Notes: a model not told the origin generated them from the sequence alone. Positions 1 through 8,276 are shown, counted from the first letter of the stretch. The stretch: 27,787 nt of DNA from JBGTIS01 sp041745535 (GCA_041745535.1 JBGTIS010000303.1:1-27787), one strand, 5' to 3'. Program-made: numbers and translations.

Positions 1-235
1 TATAGGATACCCTGATGCTATCTACCCGGTTCTGGGTAGAAATTTTAAAGTTTCCTTCAAAATCGGTGGTAATACCCGTAGTGGAACCTACAAATAAAAC
101 ATTGGCGAAAGGGATAGGATCACCCGTTTCCGCATCCGTAACTTTTCCGGAAACAGTAGTGGTTTGGCCATAGGCATAGGGGCCCATCAGTCCGGATAGC
201 AAAGAAACCCAAAAAAATAATGTATGCCTCGTCAA
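1..235 (-). CDS. Exported protein with carboxypeptidase-like regulatory domain (5' end only)
   Basis: This is the N-terminal 78 residues of a protein that runs off the left edge. Read on the minus strand from a TTG at 233-235, it begins MTRHTLFFWVSLLSG, a signal peptide with a hydrophobic core ending near AYGQ. After that comes a beta-sandwich start of the CarbopepD_reg_2 type: VSGKVTDAETGDPIPFANV, then TTDFEGNFKI. This domain opens TonB-dependent receptors and the DUF5686 outer-membrane family of Bacteroidota. The spacing and the DFEGNF wording look more like DUF5686, but too little is visible to decide. The TTG start is chosen because the signal peptide begins directly there; an ATG further in (M17) would cut the hydrophobic core. 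A consensus -7 box lies about 43 bases upstream, and the parC terminator separates this gene from parC. Confidence 0.75.
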   Translation of the reverse strand, partial: MTRHTLFFWVSLLSGLMGPYAYGQTTTVSGKVTDAETGDPIPFANVLFVGSTTGITTDFEGNFKISTQNRVDSIRVSY

Positions 236-474
236 ATTTTTTAGAAATAAAGTTATTACCAACAGGTCACGATACGACAAACGTAAATGGGAAAAGAAAG
301 ATTGTAAAAATTTGTTTAAAGAATAATTTATTGAACAATAAACAGACCAATCATTTTGCTGTTTCTAATTTCTTATAAAGAAAAATAACAGAAGTGTAAA
401 ATTCTTTGAAACAGCAAATTTCGGTGCATAACAGAGTAACCATTTTCACCTTCAGCAAAGTGCGAATCATAGAC
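236..474. other. Non-coding gap between parC terminator and the exported protein gene
   Basis: Together with the terminator this makes a 348-base stretch without a gene. It is AT-rich, carries the -7 box at 278-285 on the minus strand, and shows no open frame, RNA gene or repeat that I can support. Confidence 0.6.
278..285 (-). promoter_or_regulatory. Predicted -7 box (TACGTTTG) for the exported protein
   Basis: The minus strand reads TACGTTTG, a full match to the Bacteroidota -7 consensus TAnnTTTG. It would start transcription near 271, giving a leader of about 35 bases before the TTG start at 235. No clear -33 TTG is visible at the right distance; the region there is T-rich. Confidence 0.45.
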
Positions 475-539
475 TAAAAATAGCCACTCCAGAATCCGCA
501 TTTCCTGTTATATAGGAATGCAAGGTTCCGAAGTGGCTA
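475..539 (-). terminator. Intrinsic terminator of the topoisomerase IV operon
   Basis: TAGCCACT at 481-488 pairs with AGTGGCTA at 532-539. An inner stem pairs GCATTTCCT (498-506) with AGGAATGC (514-521) with one bulged base, around the loop GTTATAT. On the minus strand the hairpin is followed directly by five Ts (476-480), as expected for a Rho-independent terminator. It lies 44 bases past the parC stop. The plus strand has no T run after the stem, so it acts toward parC only. Confidence 0.7.
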
Positions 540-583
540 GCATTGAATCGGTTAAAATGTGTTATGATCCGATTTCCATTTAG

Positions 584-3295
584 TTAATTGCGCTTTTTAC
601 CGAATAAGCCCAACTGACTTTTGGTTTTTACTCCGTGATTTTTATTGACCCCATTTCCTGACTGAAAATTCCATTCTACCTGATCGCCAACGTGCCGGTC
701 TTCGTCAGAACTTTCTTCTTTGTGATTAACCTGAACTCCTTTTAGTGGTTCTGATCCAGGTTTGCCCTGAGCTATTCTGGGCTTTTCACCCAGAATTTCT
801 TCCATGGTTTTCTCACTTTCAATCAGCTTAATTTTTTTAACTTTATCGTTGCTGAGTTTGTGGCCTATGGCTTTCCAGCCTTTTACATCCACCAGTAAAT
901 CCATTTCAAAAGTCTTCTGATCTGTTTCACCTTTGTTTCGGGAAATGGTTAACTCAATTTTAGCGTTTTTGCGGGTGGAAACTACTTCCAGTTTGGAACT
1001 GCGGGCATCAGAAATAAAGTTAAACCGTTTGTCTACGGTAGAAGTTTCCACCTGAAACCGTTTTACATAATGCGATTTGGTATTGCCATCGTAATAAACC
1101 GCGGCGATCACTTTTTCAGGATTAAATTTCTCAACCAATAAGGTAGTTTCCGAATCATACCGATTGGTGAGGTCATAGTTGGTGAGTTCGTAACTGCCAT
1201 CTTTATAAATCGCTAAAATCCGTTCCTCACCTTCAAAAGAACCTAATAATTCACCCCTTGAGTCGGTGTTTAATTTGCCGATAATGTTATCGAACCAGAT
1301 GTCGATACCACCCAGGGTAGATTCGCCTTCGGCTTTTAACTGAATTTTTCTTACCGGATACCGGGTCAGAATATTGCCCTGTGCGTTTCTTCCTTTAATT
1401 TCAAGGGTGGCAAAATCAAAATCGAAAGATTTAATGCGGGCCTTGCTGCGTCCGGAAAGGTGTACGGTAATGATTTCCGCTTCGGCATTGGCATTGGCAG
1501 TGAAATACAACACTTTGGAGCCTTTATTGCCTTTGGTGAGGTCGTATTCCTTATCGCGGGTTACGGCCAGCACCTGGAAGCGTTTGACCATAGCACGGGC
1601 TGTTTTGCCGTCAATATAAACCAGGTTGTACACCTTTCGTTCGTCATTTTTGTTGAACACATCCACATGAATGATGTCTTTCCCCACAAAAACTTTATCC
1701 GCTATTTTAGTAACCACGCAAATACCATCTCTTCTGAATATAATAATGTCATCAATGTCAGAACAATCGGTAACGAATTCATCCTTTTTCAGTCCATACC
1801 CAATAAATCCATCTTCCCGGTTTACATACAATTTGGCATTATTGGCAGCTACTACATTGGCGGCAATGGTATCGAAAGTTTTGATTATTGTTTTTCTTTC
1901 TCTGCCTTTGCCATATTTTTCCAACAGCCTTTTGTAATAATTGATAGCGAACTCTTTCAGGTGTTCCAGGTCATGTTTTACCTGTGCCAGCTCAGCCTGC
2001 GACTTTTTCATAAGTTCGTCGGCCTTAAAGCTATCAAATTTGGAAATCCGCTTGATTTTAATTTCTGTGAGTCTTACCAGATCTTCCTCAGTAATCTCAC
2101 GGTAAAATTCTGCTTTGAAGGGAGTAAGCCCATTGTCAATCCGTTTGAGCACGTCTTCCCAGGTTTCCGCTTCTTCAATGTCGCGGTAAATTCTGTTTTC
2201 AATAAATATTTTCTCCAGCGAGGCAAACAGAATTTTCTCCAGCAGTTCAGCCTGTTTAATTTCAAGTTCCTGCCGTAACAGGTCCACGGTTTGGTCGTTG
2301 GAAATGGTTAAAAGTTCGTTAACACCGGTAAACCGGGGCTTATCGTCAATAATAACGCAGGTATTGGGAGAAATGCTGGTTTCGCAATCGGTAAAGGCAT
2401 ACAGCGCGTCTGTAGTAATTTGCGGCGATTGGCCTGGTGCCAGATATACCAGCACTTCCACCTCTTTGGCGGTGTTATCTACTACCTTTTTTATTTTAAT
2501 TTTACCCTTATCGTTGGCTTTTATAATAGAGTCGATCAGGCTGTTGGTAGTGGTGCCAAAGGGTATATCTTTGATAATCAGGGTCTTCTTGTCCAGTTCT
2601 TCAATAGAAGCCCTTACACGCACTTTCCCACCCCGCATGCCTTCGTTATAATCTGAGAAATCGGCCATGCCTCCGGTAGGAAAGTCAGGTAACAGGTTTA
2701 CTTTTTTATTTTTCAGCAAATCGATACAACCCTGAATAATTTCACAGAAATTGTGCGGCAGAACTTTAGTGGAAAGTCCCACCGCGATACCTTCTACCCC
2801 CTGGGCCAGCAGTAGCGGGAATTTTACAGGCAGGGTTACCGGTTCTTTTTTCCGGCCGTCATATGAGAGTTGCCATTCAGTGGTTTGAGGATTGTATAAA
2901 ACCTCAAGCGCGAATTTTGATAGCCTTGCCTCAATGTATCGGGGCGCTGCGGCCCCATCACCGGTTCGGAAATCGCCCCAGTTACCCTGGCATTCCAGCA
3001 GCAGGTCTTTCTGCCCGATTCCCACCATGGCATCGCCAATAGAGGCATCGCCATGAGGGTGGTATTGCATGGTTTGTCCGATAATATTGGCCACTTTATT
3101 AAACCTGCCATCGTCCATTTCTTTCAAAGCGTGCAGTATTCTGCGTTGAACGGGTTTAAGTCCATCTTCAATAGCGGGAACAGCTCTTTCCAGAATTACA
3201 TAGGAAGCATAATCCAGAAACCAGCTTTTGTAAAATCCCTGAACATTTTCTTCTTCATGGTGTAATAATTCTTGGTTTTCCTCAGTCATGGTCAT
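584..3295 (-). CDS. parC: DNA topoisomerase IV subunit A
   Basis: This is the DNA cleavage and re-joining subunit of topoisomerase IV, which unlinks daughter chromosomes in the cytoplasm as a ParC2ParE2 complex. The 903 residues show the winged-helix core with QRR at 50-52, HPHGD near 79-83, and the catalytic tyrosine Y120 in APRYIEARLS. The GyrA-box-type C-terminal beta-propeller region follows, with a charged, variable tail. The subunit is called ParC rather than GyrA because it shares an operon with a ParE-type B subunit and because the stretch QYHPHGDASIGDAM is typical of Bacteroidota ParC as I know it. The residue matching the quinolone-contact serine of E. coli ParC (Ser80) is alanine here (A84); the acidic partner D88 is kept. 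The gene starts 27 bases after the exonuclease stop, so it is almost certainly co-transcribed. ATGs at codons 1 and 3 are both possible starts. Confidence 0.96.
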   Translation of the reverse strand: MTMTEENQELLHHEEENVQGFYKSWFLDYASYVILERAVPAIEDGLKPVQRRILHALKEMDDGRFNKVANIIGQTMQYHPHGDASIGDAMVGIGQKDLLLECQGNWGDFRTGDGAAAPRYIEARLSKFALEVLYNPQTTEWQLSYDGRKKEPVTLPVKFPLLLAQGVEGIAVGLSTKVLPHNFCEIIQGCIDLLKNKKVNLLPDFPTGGMADFSDYNEGMRGGKVRVRASIEELDKKTLIIKDIPFGTTTNSLIDSIIKANDKGKIKIKKVVDNTAKEVEVLVYLAPGQSPQITTDALYAFTDCETSISPNTCVIIDDKPRFTGVNELLTISNDQTVDLLRQELEIKQAELLEKILFASLEKIFIENRIYRDIEEAETWEDVLKRIDNGLTPFKAEFYREITEEDLVRLTEIKIKRISKFDSFKADELMKKSQAELAQVKHDLEHLKEFAINYYKRLLEKYGKGRERKTIIKTFDTIAANVVAANNAKLYVNREDGFIGYGLKKDEFVTDCSDIDDIIIFRRDGICVVTKIADKVFVGKDIIHVDVFNKNDERKVYNLVYIDGKTARAMVKRFQVLAVTRDKEYDLTKGNKGSKVLYFTANANAEAEIITVHLSGRSKARIKSFDFDFATLEIKGRNAQGNILTRYPVRKIQLKAEGESTLGGIDIWFDNIIGKLNTDSRGELLGSFEGEERILAIYKDGSYELTNYDLTNRYDSETTLLVEKFNPEKVIAAVYYDGNTKSHYVKRFQVETSTVDKRFNFISDARSSKLEVVSTRKNAKIELTISRNKGETDQKTFEMDLLVDVKGWKAIGHKLSNDKVKKIKLIESEKTMEEILGEKPRIAQGKPGSEPLKGVQVNHKEESSDEDRHVGDQVEWNFQSGNGVNKNHGVKTKSQLGLFGKKRN

Positions 3296-3322
3296 TCATT
3301 TAATTTGTAAAGAAAAAAATGG

Positions 3323-3949
3323 TTAAAATAATTTGGGTGTTCTATACACAAATTTCCGCTGTCGGTAGCTGCCACAAAAAGAAGCATAACAGGCCGGTTT
3401 AATAATTCCCAACTGGCACCGGGTTTTTTCCATCAGATCTTCTATGTCGCTGGCTGATGTAATGTCGGCAAGCCTGAGCATGATCAGCGCACAGGCACGG
3501 GCATCGCTTTCCGCATCATGGTGGTTTAAAGTAATATTAAACTCATTGGATAGCGAAAAAAGTCCATGCCGGGGTACCTGAGGCACTACCTTACGGGCCA
3601 ACATCAGCGAGCAGGCATATTCCAGTGTGGGGTATTCCAGGTTGTATGCGTCCAAAGCATACCGAAGTACGCTGGTATCAAAGGCCGCGTTATGCGCCAC
3701 AATAACCTGATTTTCGAGGTAAGGCGCAATTTGCCGCCAGATGCCTGCAAAAGTCAGCGCTTCTGCTACATTCTCTCTGGTAATGCCATGCACCTGAATG
3801 TTAATCTGATTAAAGTAAAACGGAGTAGGCTTGATCAGAAAATGTAAAGTTTCGGTAAGTACTCCGTTTTTAACGATAGCCAGGCCAATGGAGCACGCAC
3901 TACTACGCTGACTGTTTGCTGTTTCAAAGTCTATGGCGGTAAAATTCAT
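3323..3949 (-). CDS. DnaQ-like 3'-5' exonuclease (DEDDh family)
   Basis: A 208-residue RNase T/DnaQ-type nuclease. All three exonuclease motifs are visible: Exo I AIDFETAN with D7 and E9, Exo II VAHNAAFDTSVL with D91, and Exo III HHDAESDA with H144 and D149. That is the complete DEDDh set, so it should be a two-metal 3'-5' exonuclease. It resembles the epsilon proofreading domain but has no polymerase attached and lacks an epsilon-type C-terminal tail. The C-terminus is short and basic (YRQRKFVYRTPK) and could touch nucleic acid. The gene lies between parE and parC with gaps of only 4 and 27 bases, so it is expressed with topoisomerase IV. The substrate (DNA, RNA or a nucleotide signal) cannot be told from sequence. 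Confidence 0.9.
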   Translation of the reverse strand: MNFTAIDFETANSQRSSACSIGLAIVKNGVLTETLHFLIKPTPFYFNQINIQVHGITRENVAEALTFAGIWRQIAPYLENQVIVAHNAAFDTSVLRYALDAYNLEYPTLEYACSLMLARKVVPQVPRHGLFSLSNEFNITLNHHDAESDARACALIMLRLADITSASDIEDLMEKTRCQLGIIKPACYASFCGSYRQRKFVYRTPKLF

Positions 3950-3953
3950 GAAT

Positions 3954-5816
3954 CTAAACTTCTCCTTCTACAAGGTCTTTTTCAATTTTAAGATGATCCA
4001 CAATAAAAGTCTGTCGGTTGGGTGTATTCTTACCCATATAAAATTCCAGTAGCTTATTGATATTCATTTTTTCTTCAATAATGATAGGCTCTAACCGAAT
4101 ATCCTCGCCGATAAATCCACCAAATTCCTCGGGTGAAATTTCTCCTAATCCTTTAAAACGTGTGATTTCAGGCTTACCGCCCAGTTGTTTAACAGCCTTC
4201 TGCTTTTCCTCCTCATTATAACAGTAAAACGTTTTTTGCTTATTCCTGACCCTGAATAAAGGTGTTTCCAGAATAAAGATATGACCTTTTCTTACCAGTT
4301 CGGGAAAAAATTGCAGAAAAAATGTCAAAATTAACAATCGGATGTGCATGCCATCTACGTCCGCATCGGTAGCTACAATAATTTTATTATACCGAAGGCC
4401 TTCAATCCCATCTTCTATGTTCAGGGCATGTTGCAACAGGTTAAATTCTTCATTTTCGTATACCACTTTTTTAGTAAGCCCATAGCTGTTCAGAGGTTTG
4501 CCCCTAAGGCTGAATACTGCCTGCAGTTGTACATCTCTTGATTTGGTAATGGAACCACTGGCAGAGTCACCCTCGGTAATAAACAGCATCGTTTCTTCCT
4601 GGCGGCTCCCGGTTTTGTCGTCGTAATGAATGCGACAGTCCCGCAGTTTTTTGTTGTGCAGATTGGCTTTTTTCGCCCGGTCATTCGCCAGCTTCTTGAT
4701 GCCCGCGATTTCTTTTCGTTCTCGTTCCGACTGCATAATACGCTTTAATAAAGCGTTGGCTGTATCCGGATTTCGATGTAAAAAATCGTCCAGAGCCTTT
4801 TTTACAAAATCGTTGATATAGGCGCGTACCGTCGGGCCTTTCGGTCCCATATTCTGTGAACCCAGTTTGGTTTTGGTTTGCGATTCAAACACCGGATCCT
4901 GCACCCGCACGGAGATAGCCGACACAATGGAAGACCGGATATCGGAAGCATCATAATCTTTTTTGAAAAACTCTCTAACCGTTTTTACAACGGCCTCGCG
5001 GTAAGCCGCCAGGTGTGTGCCGCCCTGGGTAGTATATTGGCCGTTTACAAATGAATGGTAATCTTCGCCATAAGCACTGTTGTGCGACAGGGCAATTTCA
5101 ATATCATCGCCCTTCAGGTGAATAATCGGGTAGCGGAGGCTTTCCTCATCAGTACGTTTTCTTAATAAATCAAGCAAACCGTTGGCCGAATGGTATTTTT
5201 CGCCATTGAAAACAATGGTAAGCCCGGCATTTAAAAAGGCATAGTTCCAGATCTGGTTTTCGAGGAACTGCGGCCGGTAATGAAAATTTTTGAAAACTTT
5301 TTCATCAGGTTCAAAAACAACCAGGGTGCCGTCGCGCTCATCAGACTTGGTTATCCGGGCATCGTTTTTAATTACCCCCTTATCAAATTCGGTTATTTTG
5401 GATTTATTTTCGCGGAACGATTGTACTTTAAAATAATGAGAAAGCGCATTTACCGCTTTGGTTCCCACACCATTCAAACCTACCGATTTCTGAAAAGCTG
5501 CCGAATCGTATTTACCACCGGTATTGATTTTAGAAACGCAGTCCACCACTTTTCCCAATGGAATACCCCGGCCGTAATCGCGTATCTCAACCCTTTTCTC
5601 AGTTACTTTTACCTGAATGGTTTTACCATATCCCATCACATGTTCGTCGATGCAGTTGTCGATAACTTCTTTAACCAGCACATAAATACCATCGTCATAC
5701 GCGGAACCGTCGCCTAGCTTTCCAATGTACATACCAGGCCGCAACCGGATATGTTCACGCCAGTCCAGCGATTTTATACTGCTTTCATCATAAGTAATCT
5801 GATCGTTAAGGCTCAT
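3954..5816 (-). CDS. parE: DNA topoisomerase IV subunit B
   Basis: This is the ATPase subunit of topoisomerase IV. Counting from the ATG at 5816 (620 residues), the GHKL ATP site comes first: EVIDNCIDE with catalytic E50, then DYGRGIP and GLNGVGTKAVNAL. The transducer domain follows, and then the TOPRIM domain with EGDSASG (E415-D417) and DADVDG (D484, D486, D488) for magnesium. The wording KINTGGKYDSAAFQKSVGLNG is that of Bacteroidota ParE rather than GyrB. The frame stays open upstream to 5900, but that extension (MKKETKPVNIFF...) is not conserved-looking, and a possible promoter box lies inside it. The start MSLNDQITYD is therefore preferred. The exonuclease gene follows after 4 bases and parC after that. 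Confidence 0.95.
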   Translation of the reverse strand: MSLNDQITYDESSIKSLDWREHIRLRPGMYIGKLGDGSAYDDGIYVLVKEVIDNCIDEHVMGYGKTIQVKVTEKRVEIRDYGRGIPLGKVVDCVSKINTGGKYDSAAFQKSVGLNGVGTKAVNALSHYFKVQSFRENKSKITEFDKGVIKNDARITKSDERDGTLVVFEPDEKVFKNFHYRPQFLENQIWNYAFLNAGLTIVFNGEKYHSANGLLDLLRKRTDEESLRYPIIHLKGDDIEIALSHNSAYGEDYHSFVNGQYTTQGGTHLAAYREAVVKTVREFFKKDYDASDIRSSIVSAISVRVQDPVFESQTKTKLGSQNMGPKGPTVRAYINDFVKKALDDFLHRNPDTANALLKRIMQSERERKEIAGIKKLANDRAKKANLHNKKLRDCRIHYDDKTGSRQEETMLFITEGDSASGSITKSRDVQLQAVFSLRGKPLNSYGLTKKVVYENEEFNLLQHALNIEDGIEGLRYNKIIVATDADVDGMHIRLLILTFFLQFFPELVRKGHIFILETPLFRVRNKQKTFYCYNEEEKQKAVKQLGGKPEITRFKGLGEISPEEFGGFIGEDIRLEPIIIEEKMNINKLLEFYMGKNTPNRQTFIVDHLKIEKDLVEGEV

Positions 5817-5856
5817 ACTCACTAAAAAATTTGAAAATTTAACTTTTATTATTCGA

Positions 5857-5864
5857 CAAATATG
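5857..5864 (-). promoter_or_regulatory. Possible -7 box for the topoisomerase IV operon
   Basis: The minus strand reads CATATTTG, one mismatch from TAnnTTTG. It would start transcription near 5850, downstream of the alternative parE start at 5900 and 34 bases before the preferred ATG at 5816. No -33 TTG is seen at the right distance. This is weak evidence, useful mainly because it agrees with the shorter ParE. Confidence 0.25.
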
Positions 5865-5921
5865 AAAGAAAATATTGACAGGTTTTGTCTCTTTCTTCAA
5901 AAATCATTTTCAGCCGCCAAA

Positions 5922-7235
5922 CTAAGCATCCAGCAGAGAAATTACAAAATTTGGCAAGGCAAAGGCCGCTTTATGTATGGCCGCATTATAATATTTCAGC
6001 TTTTGATTCTGAGAAAAACTTTCCGCCTTTTGTTCGCGAAATTCCTGTAAAGGATGCGCGTTTCCCTTAGAAGCATACGTAAAACTCCAGGTTCCACCGG
6101 GGTAGGTGGGCATTTGGATCAGATAGCAATACACTTTACTTTTTCCAAAAATATTGTTCAGATAACCAGGAATTAACTTAAAAACGGTTTCATTAAAATA
6201 AGGCGATTCACTTTGGGTTACCAATATGCCTTCGGGTTGTAGTACCCGGAACACTTCCTGGTAAAATTTTTCTGAAAACAAGGGTTTTTCTACCTCATTG
6301 GCGCAGGGTGCATCTACCAAAACTAAATCGAAAGAATCATTCGGTAAATTTTGAATAAAAGTGAAGCCATCCGATATTTTAATGGTTACTTTCGGATGTG
6401 CCAGCGCGCCTCCCAAGGTGGGTAAATATTTTTTGGAGGCTTCAATCACCTGCTCATCTATTTCCACCAAAACAATTCCTTCTACAGAGGGGTGCCGCAG
6501 TAGTTCCCTGACCGTTCCTCCGTCGCCACCGCCAATTACCAGTGCCCGCCTGGGTGCTCCGGTATGGGTAAGCATGGGCACATGCACCAGCATTTCGTGG
6601 TAAGCACGCTCATCCTTTTCAGTACACATAATGCGGCCATCCAGGGTAAGCATATTACCAAAGGTGGCAGTTGGATACACCTCAATGCGTTGGAAAGGCG
6701 ATTGTATATCCAATAGCTTTTCGCCCAAATGCTTCAGCGAAAAGGCCATATCCCGGTTTCTGGCCGTAAACCAAACATCCCTGCTTCGGGCAATGGGTTG
6801 GTGGGGCCTGGCTTTCATTGCGCCGGAATACGCTTCTTTCTGAATCAATTCTTTTAAAAAAGCAGGATTGCCGCGTTGGATTTCCTCCGCTTTTCCTTCC
6901 TGCGCGGAAAAAGAACTTTTTAACAAATGGTAAGCGGCCCAGGGGTCAATGGTATTGCCACAGGTAAAAATATCTAAAGCGGCAAACCCATATTCGGGCC
7001 AGGTGTGGATGGCCAGGTGACTTTCCTGAATAACCACCACCCCGGAAACACCAAATGGAGAAAAATAATGAAAAGTGGAGTTAATAATGGTGGCACCCGC
7101 TTTTTCAGCGGCTTTTTCCATACTTTGTTCTACATATACTACGTCGTCGATCAGTTTGGGATCGCAATCGATGAGTTCAATTAACAGTTGCCGGCCTAAT
7201 GGATTCAATTTATTGGTGAACGGTTTAAATAACAA
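5922..7235 (-). CDS. Bifunctional S-adenosylmethionine decarboxylase / aminopropyltransferase (SpeD-SpeE fusion)
   Basis: Two polyamine enzymes are fused in 437 residues. Residues 1-130 are a bacterial class 1B AdoMet decarboxylase: the self-cleavage pair E71-S72 (S72 becomes the pyruvoyl group), then H77 and C92, with the spacing of the T. maritima enzyme (S63, H68, C83). Residues 150-395 are a spermidine synthase fold: TFGNMLTLDG, YHEM, the SAM-site GGGDGG at 235-240, E258/D260, catalytic D308 and PTYPGGTWSF. The first half would make decarboxylated AdoMet, and the second would move its aminopropyl group to a diamine or polyamine. The usual DxxDP motif reads DAPCA, so the second Asp is Cys311 and the acceptor may not be putrescine. 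The start is TTG at 7235; a stop lies 4 codons upstream and no ATG occurs before the conserved core. The gene follows miaA by 54 bases. Such fusions are known in a few bacteria. Confidence 0.9.
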   Translation of the reverse strand: MLFKPFTNKLNPLGRQLLIELIDCDPKLIDDVVYVEQSMEKAAEKAGATIINSTFHYFSPFGVSGVVVIQESHLAIHTWPEYGFAALDIFTCGNTIDPWAAYHLLKSSFSAQEGKAEEIQRGNPAFLKELIQKEAYSGAMKARPHQPIARSRDVWFTARNRDMAFSLKHLGEKLLDIQSPFQRIEVYPTATFGNMLTLDGRIMCTEKDERAYHEMLVHVPMLTHTGAPRRALVIGGGDGGTVRELLRHPSVEGIVLVEIDEQVIEASKKYLPTLGGALAHPKVTIKISDGFTFIQNLPNDSFDLVLVDAPCANEVEKPLFSEKFYQEVFRVLQPEGILVTQSESPYFNETVFKLIPGYLNNIFGKSKVYCYLIQMPTYPGGTWSFTYASKGNAHPLQEFREQKAESFSQNQKLKYYNAAIHKAAFALPNFVISLLDA

Positions 7236-7289
7236 TTCAAAGGATTAAATTATTGTGAATTGGATGCTAATTATAAAACGAAAATAAAC

Positions 7290-8222
7290 TTACAAGTTTA
7301 ACCGATGCCGGATAAAATCAAATACCAAGGTAAAATTTTTATCGTCCTCATCAGTCAGTAAAAACCAGTTAAACGCAGGGTCTTTTTTAAACCAGGTAAG
7401 TTGCCGTTTGGCAAACCTGCGCGTATTTCTTTTAATAAGCCGGATTGCTTCAGGCAAATCATAGTGCTGATCCAGATAGGCTATAATTTCGCGGTAACCA
7501 ACCGTTTGCATCGCGTTTTTATCCCGAAATGCATATAATGAAGCAACTTCCTGTAATAATCCCCGCGATAGCATGGCATCTACCCGCTGGTCGATACGCT
7601 GGTAGAGGTCGGGGCGATTTCGCTCTAACCCTATTTTAAGAATGGAAAACGGACGATTACTTTTTTCAGTGTGTTGCCGGTATTCGGAATAAGGCCTGCC
7701 ACTGGAAAGGCATACCTCCAGGGCCCTTAAAACCCTTCTGGGATTGGCCAGGTCTACCTGATCATAATATGCAGGATCGAGCTGTTTAAGCTGTGCGGTG
7801 AGGGCCATCAGGCCATCTTTATCAAGTTGCCTATTGAGATTTTCCCTTATTTCAGAGTCGGCAGAAGGCATGGCATCAATCCCTTCACACAGGGTTTTTA
7901 TAAACAGTCCGGACCCGCCGGCAGCTACTGCTACATCTGAGTTTTTAAAGATGCGGTCAAGCGCCTGTAAGGCATCTTTTTCAAAGGTTTTTACGTCATA
8001 ATTATTCTGAACAGATAAAAAGTCGGTCAGATGGTGTGGTATGGCAGCCAGTTCTGTCGCACTTGGTTTGGCCGTGCCAATATTCATTTCCCGGTAAAAT
8101 TGTCGTGAATCGGCAGAAATGATTTCAGTATGCAAAGCTCGGGCAATTTTTATACTCAAACAGGTTTTGCCTACGGCGGTTGGGCCTGCGATCACAATCA
8201 GGTGTTTATTGTACTTTCGCAT
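7290..8222 (-). CDS. miaA: tRNA dimethylallyltransferase
   Basis: MiaA moves a dimethylallyl group from DMAPP to the N6 of A37 in tRNAs that read UNN codons; this is the first step toward ms2i6A. The 310 residues match the usual family length. Visible motifs are the P-loop GPTAVGKT (13-20), the tRNA/DMAPP-site stretch ISADSRQFYREMNIGTAKP, NPRRVLRALEV in the middle, and the C-terminal FAKRQLTWFKKDP that contacts tRNA. It is the first gene of a minus-strand run, with a consensus -7 box directly upstream and back-to-back with the promoter of the large kinase. The same window also encodes IspG, which feeds the DMAPP supply, but the two are 12 kb apart. Confidence 0.97.
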   Translation of the reverse strand: MRKYNKHLIVIAGPTAVGKTCLSIKIARALHTEIISADSRQFYREMNIGTAKPSATELAAIPHHLTDFLSVQNNYDVKTFEKDALQALDRIFKNSDVAVAAGGSGLFIKTLCEGIDAMPSADSEIRENLNRQLDKDGLMALTAQLKQLDPAYYDQVDLANPRRVLRALEVCLSSGRPYSEYRQHTEKSNRPFSILKIGLERNRPDLYQRIDQRVDAMLSRGLLQEVASLYAFRDKNAMQTVGYREIIAYLDQHYDLPEAIRLIKRNTRRFAKRQLTWFKKDPAFNWFLLTDEDDKNFTLVFDFIRHRLNL

Positions 8223-8245
8223 GAATGTTTTCCAAATTCTGTGGC

Positions 8246-8276
8246 TTTGTTTATCCTATTTAATTCTATAAATTTA
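8246..8276 (+). promoter_or_regulatory. Predicted promoter of the large hybrid kinase
   Basis: TTTG at 8246-8249 is followed after exactly 19 bases by TAAATTTA at 8269-8276, one mismatch from TAnnTTTG. The expected start near 8283 leaves only about 14 bases to the ATG at 8297, which supports that ATG as the start and argues against the TTG at 8285. It abuts the miaA -7 box on the other strand. Confidence 0.5.

Noticed and set aside
1460..2278. A 272-codon open frame on the plus strand within parC
   Set aside because: It lies fully opposite the well-supported parC gene, has no family motif and an odd, aromatic-rich composition. It is a shadow of the real gene.
5280..5717. A 145-codon plus-strand frame opposite parE
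   Set aside because: It is entirely antisense to conserved parE sequence and has no recognisable motif.
584..5816. Gyrase instead of topoisomerase IV
   Set aside because: Motifs such as KINTGGKYDSAAFQKSVGLNG in the B subunit and the parE-exo-parC order fit Bacteroidota topoisomerase IV better, but a family tree would settle it.
5817..5900. A 28-residue N-terminal extension of ParE
   Set aside because: It is not conserved-looking and overlaps a possible promoter box; the ATG at 5816 gives the normal ParE start.
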